NCBI GenBank assembly: GCA_947561585.1 | Contig: CANNZV010002491.1 | Location: forward strand, 124,001-188,000 | Direction of reading: 5' to 3' | DNA length: 64,000 nt | Source: Caprella mutica | Lineage: Eukaryota > Arthropoda > Malacostraca > Amphipoda > Caprellidae | In this document: positions 1 through 11,330 of the stretch, piece by piece | Numbering within the stretch: position 1 is the stretch's first letter | Layout of the letters: each line of letters opens with the position of its first letter | Notes under the pieces: generated by a model | The model's input: only the letters and a program-made list of their open reading frames with translations | Told to the model about the DNA's origin: nothing | The model's database searches: none | Made by a program: the position numbers and the translations under genes

Positions 1-10
1 CTTTGTTTTG

Positions 11-1288
11 AATTTATTTAATATTTTCTTTTTTCAGGTGACCATAATTATTAGTCCAGTACATAATTTTTATTTAATTAGTTGAAAATGGGGCGTGGAA
101 AGGACCTTTCAGAGCAAGAAAAAAACCTTATCATCAAGTTAACAGCTAAGAAGAAGCCTCAAGCTGAAATAGCTGCACAAATTGGACGCCATGTAAAAAC
201 CATCAAGCGTTTTTTGGAAAATCCGAAAATTCGTAAAGAACGCAAGGATAAAGGCAAATTGAGGAAACTATCAGAAAGGGATGTGCGCCGCCTGAAGGCT
301 ACATTGAAGAAGAACCCTGGTTCAACAAGCAAGGACATTTTTTCCGCTTCCGGGGTTGCAGATGTGTCTAAATCGACCCGCAATTCAGTTCTTGGAAAAT
401 TTGCTAAACAAAAAAAAGCCACTATAACTCCTCCTCTCACCCTAAAACACAAAGAGAGGCGTCTAGATTGGGCCAAGAGATATATGAGAACCTCTCCAAA
501 GCTTATATTATTCACTGACGAATGTAGAGCAACTTTGGATGGCCCTGATTGATGGTCTAAAGGATGGGTGGTTGGGGATGACCCTTCCCAAATGCGTTTG
601 CGACGTCAGCAAGGTGGTGGAGGGGTGATGTTTTGGGCGGGAATTATAGGGGATGTACTCATTGGTCCTGTGAAGGTGCAAGAAGGTGTTAAACTCGATT
701 CTAAGCGCTACTGTGAGTTCATTGATTCTGCTCTTTCAGACTGGTTAGATGACCTGCCTTTGGAACAACGCCGTTAAATCATATTTATGCAAGATAATGC
801 TCCGTCGCATGCAGCAAAGAAAACCAAAGAGTTCTTGCACTCACTGGGCTTCAAGAATAACACCCTGATGGACTGGCCTGCCTGCTCACCCGATTTAAAT
901 CCCATTGAAAATTTATGGGCCATCATCAAAAGAAGTGTTTACAGCAATGGGAAGCAGTATTCATCAAAAAATGATCTCTGGGCTGCCATACAGAATGCTG
1001 CGAAGGCTGTGGATCCTTCTACTATCAAAAAACTAACAGATTCTGTCACTGAACGAATGTTTCTAGTCATAAAATCCCAAGGATCTCACATTGGGAAATA
1101 ATCATGATTTCTGCCATATTAAATTCACTATTGACTACTTTCTTGTGTTTACAAAGTGTATTTGTATTTGGTATTTGATGTTAAAAGTTTTGTTATTTAA
1201 AAAATTCGTTTATTTATCCTTGTAACAAATTTATAAAGAAACGACTAATAATTCTGGTCACCTGAAAAATGGAAATATTAAATAAATT
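11..1288 (+). mobile_element. Tc1/mariner-superfamily element with DD37E spacing, inactive
   Basis: A complete but dead DNA transposon. Near-identical terminal inverted repeats of about 45 bp lie at 11-56 and 1243-1288; the inner 22 bases differ at one position (core CAGGTGACCA, then a T or G, then AATTATTAG). A transposase reading frame with two stops lies between them (82-1101). Part of the same terminal sequence recurs at 1414-1430, so a second, mostly lost copy or a repeated end lies just outside. I could not settle the outermost base or the TA target duplication because the AT-rich flanks are ambiguous. Confidence 0.85.
82..1101 (+). pseudogene. Tc1-like DD37E transposase, two in-frame stops
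   Basis: One frame of 340 codons from ATG 82 to the stop at 1099-1101, the usual length for a Tc1-like transposase, interrupted by TGA at 550-552 and TAA at 775-777 with no frameshift. Residues 9-50 form a helix-turn-helix of the paired-like DNA-binding type (EIAAQIGRHVKTIKRFLEN). The first catalytic aspartate is in FTDECRATL just before the TGA. The GGGGVMFWAG block follows the first stop. The second aspartate is in MQDNAPSH at 787-810, and the catalytic glutamate is in DLNPIENLW. Counting gives 37 residues between the second D and the E. That is the DD37E spacing, not the DD34E of classical Tc1 or the DD34D of mariner. Two point nonsense changes mean no full-length enzyme is made here. Confidence 0.9.
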
Positions 1289-1413
1289 AAAAATTAAAAA
1301 GAGTTAACCTTCGTATAATGACACGAATGTGTCTTATATTCTTCTATACTTATGGTGAAAATTTCGTAAATTTACCGCTGCCCGTTTTTGAGATATAGTC
1401 AATAAACACTTAG

Positions 1414-1430
1414 GACTAATAATTCTGGTC
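1414..1430 (-). repeat. Extra copy of the DD37E element terminal sequence
   Basis: The 17 bases GACTAATAATTCTGGTC repeat the inner right terminus of the transposon at 11-1288 in the same orientation, about 150 bases beyond it. This is probably a relic of a second insertion. Confidence 0.6.
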
Positions 1431-1830
1431 GCAGTGTAGATATCGGAATGTCTGTTTCTGAATGATTCTGAATTTATATTTCGAGTAGAAACACGAAAAC
1501 CGATGCATGGTTTTAACAGCATCATCTTGACGTCGGCATGCCCGTTTCCAAAAGATATCTGAATTTATACTTCAACCAGAAGTGCGAAAACAGATACGTA
1601 GTTTTAAAAAAATCATTTCAAATTTGGAAATTCATTTTCTTATATTACTGTTTTATAATACGTATAGAAATGTAGGAATTATTTCTATTCAATTGGACGG
1701 TAGCTTTCTATATAACATACGTAGTGCTCCCTTTAAACTATTCCCAATAAATAATACACTTATAGGGGACTATACGGCAGTTGTAACCAATCAAACAATC
1801 CTATTCCAACTCCAATAAATCGCTACAATC

Positions 1831-1917
1831 ACCTGTTTACACGTACTGATAAATTGCAACAACCTCTTTATTACGATAAATTGCTCCAATTTATCGTAGC
1901 GTGTAAACGGGCCTTTT
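1831..1917. repeat. Short palindrome with GTTTACACG ends
   Basis: The left arm reads GTTTACACGTACTGATAAAT and the right arm is close to its reverse complement, ending ATCGTAGCGTGTAAACGGGCC. It looks like a miniature inverted-repeat relic. No coding capacity. Confidence 0.5.
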
Positions 1918-2223
1918 AGGTACGATCGAGCATTGACACGCTAGTGCGATTGTGAACTGGATCAACGAAAAGTAAGCGATACTGGAACATCGGTTGTTGA
2001 ACAGTGTTCCTCCAGTACCGTGAAAATGAAATGGATAACCATTCAAGTGATTTTTCGATGGCCAGTGCATTTAATGTGATGAATCTATTCTAAACTGCTT
2101 ATTGTAAATAAGCCCTGAGTGGTTCGTGAAGCTGTCTTTGGTGAATAGAAGAGAAGTGGGTGGCCTCCCTTGGGTCCCAAACTGTTGTAATTTGGATTTT
2201 GTATTGGCTATTTTATGTTTACC

Positions 2224-2545
2224 ATGTTCTTCATGCAGTTTTAGAGGATAGCGCTAGGGTTATACTCTACAATTACGAGGTCTTAGATTTTGTGTTAGAT
2301 AAGCTCGTAGATTTCATTTACTATTACCTCTTCATTTCCCTCTTCCATCCTTGAGTGCAGCCACCGGTGCTTGTGACCATTTTTGTCACATCCCTCGGTG
2401 AGTGACAGCATTCACGGAGTAGCTTTTCAGCATCGATGAGCGTCGTGACTTTGACCATGGAGCCACTTTCTTTTCTGACTGCTTCTTCCAGTCCCTTGTA
2501 TTTCATTTCCTTTTGACGTCAGCGACATGACCATTGGTTCCGAAG
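2224..2545 (-). repeat. Dispersed repeat with a conserved 60-codon frame, copy 1
   Basis: About 320 bases that recur at 53213-53480 (same orientation) and, for the inner 190 bases, at 46440-46645 (inverted). On the minus strand a 60-codon frame (2324-2506) contains VTTLIDAEKLLREC and ends GCTQGWKREMKR. The phrases AEKLL and the W-K-x-x-M-K end are kept in the other copies, so it was probably once coding. It could be the last exon of a mobile-element protein or of a repeated gene fragment. I do not recognise the family. Confidence 0.6.
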
Positions 2546-4021
2546 CAGACCTCTACTAAGCGTAAATAATTAAAAGTTGATGGGCTATTTAACATGTTCC
2601 ATTTTAGAGTAAATTCAGTGTTATCGGACGGTTTCACATTTTCAAATATGTAAGAAATAAATATAATAATTATCATTATTAAATTCTTACTTAAATTCGT
2701 ATCCATGATACCAGTAAGTAAAATACAAGTTTAGAAATAAAAATCAATACATAAAAAAAAATTTACGTAAAATACTGAACCCCATTTCACCTAGTGCCAA
2801 AAGCTGCAAATGAGACTATTAAAATTCAGTAATTAAACTTGAAGTGGAAATCGGACTCAATAAATCTATATAAAATAACCATTATTTAACTTTTATTTCA
2901 ATTAGTATCATACCTTCAGCTATTATGTTACTAATTAAATAATAGTTATATAATAATGATTATATTTTCCTTTATCACGTGTTCGAAAATATAGACCCTA
3001 TTAATAACTTGGAACATATACCTTATTGCTAAAAATATTTCACAGAGCACAAAATTCCTGATTGTTCAATGAAACACAATTATATAAGTCAAATTATCAG
3101 ACTAATTACTCAACTATTATGACCTATATTTACTGAGTGAGAGTTAATCTATGGTAAAATATTAATTAATGAATTAATTACTTTGAACTTTCATCACAGA
3201 GCTTTCATCTTTATTCTAAGTCGTGGCCTCAAAACATTTTATTTCAATTTGAACTCATAGAGAACGAAATTTTTAAGGAGTTACAATAATTTATATAAAA
3301 ATTTGACCAACTCATTACTAATTGTAATAACAATAAGTTGTGATTTTGGTTAAAAAAGCTGTGCTTGCCTATATTGTTCTATTCACTTTAAAATATCTTT
3401 AAGTATCTCCGGGTCGCTTAATATCAAAATTTTTTTCTAGTAAATTGCATCCACGGTGGCAAAAGGACAGAAGTAGAGGCACGAGGACGGAGGAACCCAC
3501 GATCGAAACCCGGACACATCACTACATTTCTTCCCATTTAATTTATACATAGCATTATGTAACATTAATCAATTTGATATGCATCTTAACGTACAGTACG
3601 TTATATCATTGAAGTAAGAGTTTTCAATTTTAATTTATTTATTTATTGGATGCAAGTGGATATCGTTTCGAAGCATATTAGATATATAATTAGGCGTCTG
3701 TTCGATGCAAAATCCCTATGTATGTTGGATGTCGTAATTTATCTTTCTATTCAACGCTGTTATAACGGTATCGCTTCGATGCCAAATATACTTGATATGA
3801 TGCGGTTTAGCGGTGCAAACGGATATCGGATTGATGTCTACTTGATGTCACCATGTCTAATTTGTTACTGGTATTCGATGTCGGAAGAGAGGTTATACAG
3901 AGTCGTTTAGACATCGAATAGATACATTTATGTTTGCTGGGATCGCTTCTTGCGGGATGCTAAAATCCTCATTTGGGGGTCACGTGACTGGCAATTTAGC
4001 GTCAGTTTAATGGAGAAATGA
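2546..4021. other. AT-rich stretch without a supported gene
   Basis: Both strands are dense in stops. At 3441-3520 a slightly GC-richer piece contains GATCGAAACCCGG, which resembles a tRNA B-box and may be a worn SINE head. Without a clear A-box at the right distance I do not call it. The 86-codon frame at 3650-3910 has no recognisable motif. Confidence 0.5.
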
Positions 4022-4023
4022 TA

Positions 4024-4636
4024 CAGCAAAACCTCGCTATAGACCAGCCTCCTAGTAGACAAACCTCCTATTAGACCGAGAAATTTTGTAACTGTACTGG
4101 AAAAAACCTCGTACTAGACAAAACACGGTTTTTGTCACCTGACAGTTATTTTAGTGTAAATAATACAAGGAGAAATAATTACAATAAAGTTTTAAAGATA
4201 AATCTCTAATTTGACTAATGTATTATATTTATTTACGCTGTTTTTAGGATTAAACATAAGGTAGAATCGATTTCAAATTTAATGGCAGAGTCTGTGCAAA
4301 TAAAAATATGTGAAAAGTTACAGAAAACTAGATACAGTGACGACTATTATAATTTCATAAAATGATAATTTGATTTAAAAAAATATTATATTCATTCAAA
4401 TTGAAACAAAAAAATTCAAACTGTTTCAAAATGTGTTCCTCTTCAAAATTGGTATGTTAGTCACCATTAATTTGGCTTTAAAGTTATCATAAACAAATAG
4501 AGCTATCGAAATGTTAACGTCACCGCTTCACTTGTGAAGAAAACGATTTTGGTCTAGTAGGAAACTAATACAATTTGTTTCTTACTAGACCAAACAAACA
4601 TGGTACGTAACTCTGGTCTACTACGAGGTTTTGCTG
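4024..4636. mobile_element. Pogo/Tigger-like non-autonomous element
   Basis: A 613-bp element with terminal inverted repeats starting CAGCAAAACCTCG and ending CGAGGTTTTGCTG, flanked by TA on both sides (4022-4023 and 4637-4638). The CAGNnnAACCTCG start followed by CTATA-type sequence is characteristic of pogo/Tigger elements. The interior is AT-rich and has no transposase frame, so it is a deletion derivative or MITE moved in trans. Confidence 0.8.
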
Positions 4637-4638
4637 TA

Positions 4639-5780
4639 TAACCGAAACAAAATTTAATGGAGAAATGATACTATAACTGAAACAAAATAAGGTTTTACAC
4701 CGTCTTCCTTAGCGTCCTGCAATCGCTGCGACACTTCCTCTCTCTATAGAGTAGTTTATCATAACTCTATGGTCCTGGTGAAACTTTAGCTAGTGCTGAT
4801 TTTAAAATAAGCTAGTTATGGCGCATATGGCATAGTAATGATACCACGCGATATCAATGAGTATCAGTCAAGCCATTTCAGAGACGAAAAAAGAAGCCAG
4901 TATAAGAGACTTAGAAGAAGAAGACCTAGAAGTGTTTGATTCTGGTAAGCAAACTAATTCCACGGCAATATCAATGATAATAATTTTAGCCACTGAGAGT
5001 ATTTTTGATATGCAAGTCCCAAAACAAATAGAAATATAGCAAAGTCAGAGTTTAGGCTACCCTTTTCATGTTTTCATTTTTAAAACTTCCTAAAATGTAT
5101 AACATAGTGTTGACGCTAAAATAGATGGTGACTGATTAATTATGTTTTATAATATCAATCAAGACGATAGCTACCTATTGAATCATTATTGGAAATCGGT
5201 CACGTTACTATAGCAATTCATTTGCATTTTTTAAATTTACCGATTGGGTGACCATATGGTACACTAGTAATACAACGGTTAATTTAATTAAATCATTTTT
5301 ATAATAGATAATATATAAAAATACATATTCTCCATTTCATCTTTATGAGAATAAATACAAAAGAACTGCTTATAAATCATGAATAAAAAAAATAATATAT
5401 TGACATCATATAAAAATGAAAACTTTATTGAAATCAAAAGAAAATTACACAGAGTATAATGAATGGAATAAATTTACAAATATTTCTCTTAAATGAAATC
5501 AAGCCCATAATAGACCAATGTTGGTCTTTTGGGACCAACCAACAAACGAAAAATTGTACCTACTTCTTTTGTAACCTATCTGGTCAAAGAAAAATATACC
5601 AACAAACAATATTGAGCAACACATAATACTGTAGAAAATAGAGTATATTTTAAGAAAAATGTTTACGATTTTAATAAATCGACAAAACTATTTAAAGTGA
5701 TTTAATGAATTATGTCAGCGTAAATATCATTATGCATTATGGACTACCGATTGAAACTACTGAACATATATTTACATCTC
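4639..5780. other. AT-rich stretch, nothing recognised
   Basis: No gene or clear repeat boundary. A single 60-codon frame at 4857-5039 has no known motif and no splice context. Confidence 0.4.
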
Positions 5781-6049
5781 TCTTTTATGATGGGGCACTA
5801 GGGTAAATAAATAAATGGATGATATATTATTGAATTTGAATAACTTTACCTCAGTGAATATGTTATGAATATTTATTTCAATGTGAATATAACATTCAAT
5901 TTCACACAAACATCTATAACATTAGTTTCACGAGGAAATCGGATTATGTTAATTACTATTTTACTAATTTACTAATTTAGTAAAAAAAATCAATAATTTC
6001 CTGTTCAAACTAAAATTTAAATTAAAAAAAATAATGAATACATGAATTA

Positions 6050-7440
6050 ATCATCACTTTATATCTGTCGAATACAATTTTCACTCGTACAGTATTGTTA
6101 CCAATATATATATATATATACATATATGTTTGCCGTTTAGTAAAGAACTCATATAATCATATTTGTACGTAAAATCAAAAACCAGCATTGAATTTAAATA
6201 AATTCATCGAGATTAAATAATCATAATTCATGCTTTTCAAGTTTATATTTATAATGACTATTATTTTATAAATGTAAAATAATGAATATTGAGAATATAT
6301 ATGTTTTAAAATACCTAAGTGCCCCATCTAATCAGAGTGACACGAAGTGATCAGTAGTTTGAAGTAGGTCTCGGTACTCTGCACTGGGAATTAAGGGATA
6401 CTTCAATAATGTGAAATTACTTTTTAGATATTTTTGTCGATTTAAATATCGAACATAAACCGTTAGATTGAAATACCAAAATATCTAAGTGACACTAACT
6501 CTTCATTTCCGTCACTCAGTGAGTGCACTTCACTCACTATAATTATTGATTTATTTATATTATACATAATATGCAATACATACACAAATGTTTATTACAT
6601 ACACAGAAACTAGAATATATTTTAAGAAAGACCAAGTACGATTGAAAAATCTTCAAAAATATTTTTCAACATATAGGTAGTTGCATGCGCAAGTCACAGT
6701 GACACTCGATTCTCATTGGAGTACTCATTCAAACTACTGATCACTTGGTCATATCTCTCTTTTTGATGGGGCACTGCGGTAAATTCGTAAAACTGATATG
6801 AGTTAATTTTCAATATATTCTGTTCAGTATATAGTAAACTTCAGTTCCAGCTGTCATTTAGAAAATCATATTCTAATTAAGTCTACTTAAAAAATATGAA
6901 ATAGGGAAGTAGATTATGAATTGTTTATATATTTTTAGTTGGTTATATTGTTAACCTAATTATGTGTAATCATATCTTTAATTTTATATAGAAAACTGTT
7001 TTATATAGGCTGATTTACAGAGATAATTACTATTGTATAACAAAAACATTACTATGCCATATAATCTTAATATCAATAATGTTATTGATATTGTCAACTC
7101 CTAATATTATAAACATATTAAAATTATTACTATTCAAAAATAACAATCTAGTGTTCTAATATTGTGTAATATTGAAAACATCTCCGAATTAGGAATATTT
7201 TAATCTAATTATTTTAATGGGATCATCACTTCATATATCTGTTCAATACAATGTTCACTCGTACAGTATAGTTACCAATATAAGTTTGTTTGCCGCTATA
7301 GTAAGGAACGTATATTTATACATAAAATACAAATCCAGTATTGAACTTGAATTATTAATTTTGAATTATTATTATTATTATAAATATTGTATTAAACGAA
7401 TATAATGATTACTTCATGATAATATACGTAATGAATATTA
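6050..7440. repeat. Pair of about 240-bp direct repeats
   Basis: Bases 6050-6290 and 7210-7440 are alignable in the same orientation (shared blocks such as TCACTCGTACAGTAT and GTTACCAATATA), with starts about 1.16 kb apart. They bracket an inverted-repeat element (6317-6776). They could be a local duplication or the ends of a worn element. I found no LTR-type ends. Confidence 0.5.
6317..6776. mobile_element. MITE with AGTGCCCCATC termini
   Basis: The left end AAGTGCCCCATCTAATCAG and the right end GATGGGGCACT are inverted, and matching continues inward in blocks (GTGATCAGTAGTTTGAA on the left has its complement on the right). About 460 bp with no coding capacity. A separate solo copy of the right end (ATGATGGGGCACTAGGGTAA) lies at 5787-5806. 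Confidence 0.65.
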
Positions 7441-8246
7441 TGAGTACTCCATAATATTATATGCAACGAATAACGAATATTACGAGTACCTACTTTTTAA
7501 AAATATACCCTCTGGATGCCTTTTAATCAATAGACACTGTGTCAATATACCTCAGAGTATAATTCCTCTTCAGAAGACGGTGAGAGCAAATCTGAGCCTG
7601 ACACCAAGAATGATTAATGGAAAATCATCCCCCCCTACCTATATAATAGAGAGAGGAAAATGAAGAGCTCTCAGTCCATTATACCGCTTAGCAACAAAAT
7701 ATCCGAACCATTTCTTTCCGAAATCTTCGTCTTCAAAAATTGAATATTTCCTCGATGACAGAAATTTGTAATGAGGCCATAGAAGATCAAGTGGGGAATT
7801 TGATTCATCTTACATAGCCCCGCCACAATCTTATAAGATACTTGTATGGCCCACTACAGCCTTAATAATGAGATATGACATATTTGTTTTCAATTAGTTT
7901 TTACCAACAAATCTAATACTATCTATCACAAGCTTAATTTCTGATAACCAACTGATTTATTCTCTGAAATATAAATTTAATACCTATATATCAATTAAAA
8001 TATTAATATAATTTAAATTAATTTAATTACTGATCACCAATTAATTTAATTCCTCTTGGCAGTAAATTTGATTTTCAGTAAATTCATCTCAGGTAAATTT
8101 CCCCAGCGATTAATTCACACCGATCCCCTAACTTTTGTTCTATACCTAAGTAACATTCCGCCATAATTAGTTTAACTTCTTTGCACCACAGTCATTCAAT
8201 CCTTATTTTAAATCAGAATTATTTGGTTTGTTATTCCTTTTACTGG
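7441..8246. other. AT-rich stretch, nothing recognised
   Basis: No frame, repeat unit or RNA gene that I can support. Confidence 0.4.
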
Positions 8247-8247
8247 A

Positions 8248-8494
8248 CTGAGAAAAAAATGCGAGTCAATCTGACTCATCTCTTGAGTCAAGGCTGGCAA
8301 AACTCCAATACTAGAGTCTTTTTTCTTGATTGACTCTACCTGAGGCAACCTGATTATGAATTAGGAGTCAATATGGCCCTGGTTTTTGAGTAAAATAATA
8401 GGATGAGTCAAATTGACTCACATTTTTGAGTCAGTTTTGGAACAAACTGAAAACTCAAATTTTGAATCAATTTGACTCACACTTTTTTTTCAGT
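8248..8494. mobile_element. MITE with CACTGA(A)n ends, rich in TGAGTCA
   Basis: The left end GGACTGAGAAAAAAATGCGA and the complement of the right end, CACTGAAAAAAAAGTGTGA, form terminal inverted repeats of a short non-coding element. Inside, GAGTCA or TGACTC occurs about ten times in both orientations, several times as GAGTCAAnnTGACTC palindromes. Confidence 0.6.
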
Positions 8495-8989
8495 GCGAAT
8501 GTAAGGTTTTGCCTGTTTTTTCTAAACAATCTAATAGTTTAATTATTTTCTTGGAATTAATTGATAACCGTAAATATTTAGTAACTTTTATTCATCAGCA
8601 CTCATGAGATATAATTATTGAAGAACATAAAATAATAAAATATTTATATGCAATGACTAAACAGAAAATATTAGAACCATTCATTATTATTTTATTGCAC
8701 AACTTTTTTCCATATTTTATATTTTGGTTACAATTTTTTCAAAATTTCTTGTACTTTCGATCTAAACAAAAAAAAATAATAATAATTTACACATGCACAC
8801 GCTTTTTTCTTAATTTTTTTTCAGACCGTCTCCCTAAACAAAAATAATTATTATCTATTATACAAATTTGAAATATTCAGGGTTAATGCGACTATTCAAA
8901 TGGATTAATTTTTATTTACAATTTTTTTCAACTTCGTCCCCTTCACAAGGGGACCCTACCCCACCCCAGTAAACCAACAATTATGGGGA

Positions 8990-9440
8990 TACTTTCAAAA
9001 GGCATCAACTCATACAGTTTTTGAGCTAGACACATATTTCTAGTCCTTTGTACTTTCTAACCTGTAAAGGTTTATTTTTGTAATTTCCTATATTATCTTT
9101 ATTTCCAGAAAATTTTAAATAGCCTCAAAATTGGGAAAAGTATACTCCCGAAACGTTGCCAATATAAGGCTGATTTCATCTTATTCAAAAAATTTAGTTG
9201 TCCACAAAGTTACAGAGCTATTTTTTTTCAAATTCGTCTGAGAAAAATTGTAAAGTAGTTTTTACTAATATTTTTTCGAAAACATTGATTTTTTTCATAT
9301 ATCTCATTGTACCTCCTCACACATTGAGAAATTAGAAAAAAAACGTATGTGTAACTTTATTTATGAAGAAAATGAAACAAACCCCATTTCTCTTGCTCAA
9401 AAACTGAAGGAGTTGATGCCTTTTGCAGTCGAAAAAAAAA
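8990..9440. repeat. Inverted-repeat element, about 450 bp
   Basis: CAAAAGGCATCAACTCATAC then AGTTTTTGAGC on the left has its near-complement (GCTCAAAAACTGAAGGAGTT then GATGCCTTTTG) on the right. No coding frame; probably a MITE of unknown family. Confidence 0.55.
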
Positions 9441-11330
9441 TAACTTTTCATGAGAGCCAATTAACTGATTTTTTCTGGAAAAAATTGTCTAACTCAAATA
9501 ATTCTTGTTCCATAAATTAGCGTGGAAACTCTTGTTTGGGTGCTGTACCTTCTTTTTGATGCATCTAGTCAACTAATCATTTGATGTGAGATCCAAATAA
9601 ACCCTCAATACCTTAATTCCTGTGCTGACAGGTCTTTTGACAGACCTGACAGGTAAAATTTACAATATTGTCCATCTGTTTTTGAAGCACTTCTAGATTG
9701 TTTTTAGCTCTAATATTTGAACACGTTATCCGAGAGACTATAGGACATCATTTCATGCAAAAAGAAAATAATTCGATTTTTTTCAGATTTGAGGTAGACG
9801 GTCCACTTAATGGCAGATAACATATTAATTTAAACAGTATTAGATAAACTAAAGTTTCATTAGATTTATAGCTTAAGAATTAGCATATGAATGTAATTAA
9901 AATATAAACTCTTCAATATTGAATAACTTGTGTATTCAAAGTATTATTAGTAAAAAGCCAGAATTTGTATATTTCTTATGATATATTTCTTAAATTATAA
10001 TAAATCATTCTTTACATGAAAAATTTACATGTAAAGAATATTATATCATTAATATAATAACATTTAAATTATAATACCATATCTTTCACATTTTTCAGTA
10101 ATATTCCACAAAAAAAACGTACTAACATAAAGCTGAATTTAAAAATTAAAATTAGAAGCTTCTCAAAATAAAAACGTTTATGAGACACAATTAAGAATTA
10201 AAGTCAATGATTTTGTATTTCTTTGTTGCTGTTCTATTTTAGTTTTTTGTTGTATTTTCTTAATTGGTTGTTATTTGGGCATTGACTTTGGTTTCGAGTA
10301 ACTCTTGTCTGGGTTTATTTCAGAATAAAAAAATTTAAGCTCCCACGTACCCAAGGCTAGGCAACCAAGTCATATAGCAGCTCTACCACTCCAACAGGGT
10401 TAAACTTAGAGGTCCACCTGGGGAAAGTCTGTCCTGACGAATGTAGCTACATGTGGATATGTGTTGTGTTTCGTGTGGTGTTGTCCTAAAGAGTGGGTAC
10501 TGTGGATTTGGATGTGTGGTTTGAGATATTTTGTATAATTATTCGGGTAGTATCGGTGATTAATTGGTGCGTATTTGAATTTGCCACCCAAAAAAAAACA
10601 GTATTTGCTTTGTGAGATCAATGTTGGGTGGTGCATGTGTCTTGGTATAATTTTACTTTTAGGTCTGGTGTTTAATTTTCGATTTTATCAATGTAAAATG
10701 CTGTTTATTTCAAATATCTTGTATTTGTGGGTTGGAGTGTTATGTGGTATATTGGATAGGGTGACCGGTTCTACCGCCAAAAACACTTTCGCCCCGAAAA
10801 TCTAAAAAACACTATGCGGTATAAATATAAAGAGATGTTGTCCACCTAATGTTAGGAATTAGCGGTCCTCTCTCCCGGCCAGGTTTGATACTGACAAAAT
10901 GTAAACTTTACTTTATTTACTGAGTATAATGATAAGTATTATAATGTATAAATAAGTATACATTATTAAGGTATATAATTGTCATATTTTCAGCACAAGT
11001 GTTATTCGGCGAAAGGACCTAGAACCATTGGATAGTCAAGATGAATTGCTATCATTGTTTCGTGCAATTTTAGATGTTGTTTTATGGGGAGTGTCTGTGT
11101 CTCGTCATTTAAGTGGTTGGTGTTTGTGTCTCCTGTTCATCATGTGGCTATCCGTATGACTGTGTTCTATACTATCTGTAACTTTTTATGTTTGTGTTTT
11201 ATGTTATGGGTGACCATAATTATAGTGTTTACCAATTCTAGTATGGAGCGTATAATAGTTTTGTAAGTGTGATGAGTATTTCTTTGGTCTTCCCTAGCTG
11301 GCTCATGTGGAGAGTGTTTTTAATATTTTA
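9441..11330. other. Non-coding stretch with a few repeat fragments
   Basis: A block at 10825-10890 recurs in inverted orientation at about 17755-17870 (shared pieces AAACCTGGCC and ACATCTCTTTA), so both are parts of a dispersed repeat. The short frames at 10406-10805 and 11084-11266 show no domain. GGTGACCATAATTATAG at about 11210 resembles the terminus of the Tc1-like element at the window start. Confidence 0.45.

Noticed and set aside
159..515. 118-codon minus frame at the window start
   Set aside because: Antisense shadow of the transposase frame.
3441..3520. tRNA B-box-like GATCGAAACCCGG
   Set aside because: No matching A-box and no fold; too weak to annotate.
6050..7440. LTR retrotransposon from the direct repeats
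   Set aside because: No TG..CA ends, primer-binding site or polyprotein frame between them; only about 0.9 kb of AT-rich DNA containing a MITE.
10340..10420. tRNA-like sequence on minus (GGAGTGGTAGAGC)
   Set aside because: An A-box-like word is present but there is no good B-box or cloverleaf; possibly an old SINE.
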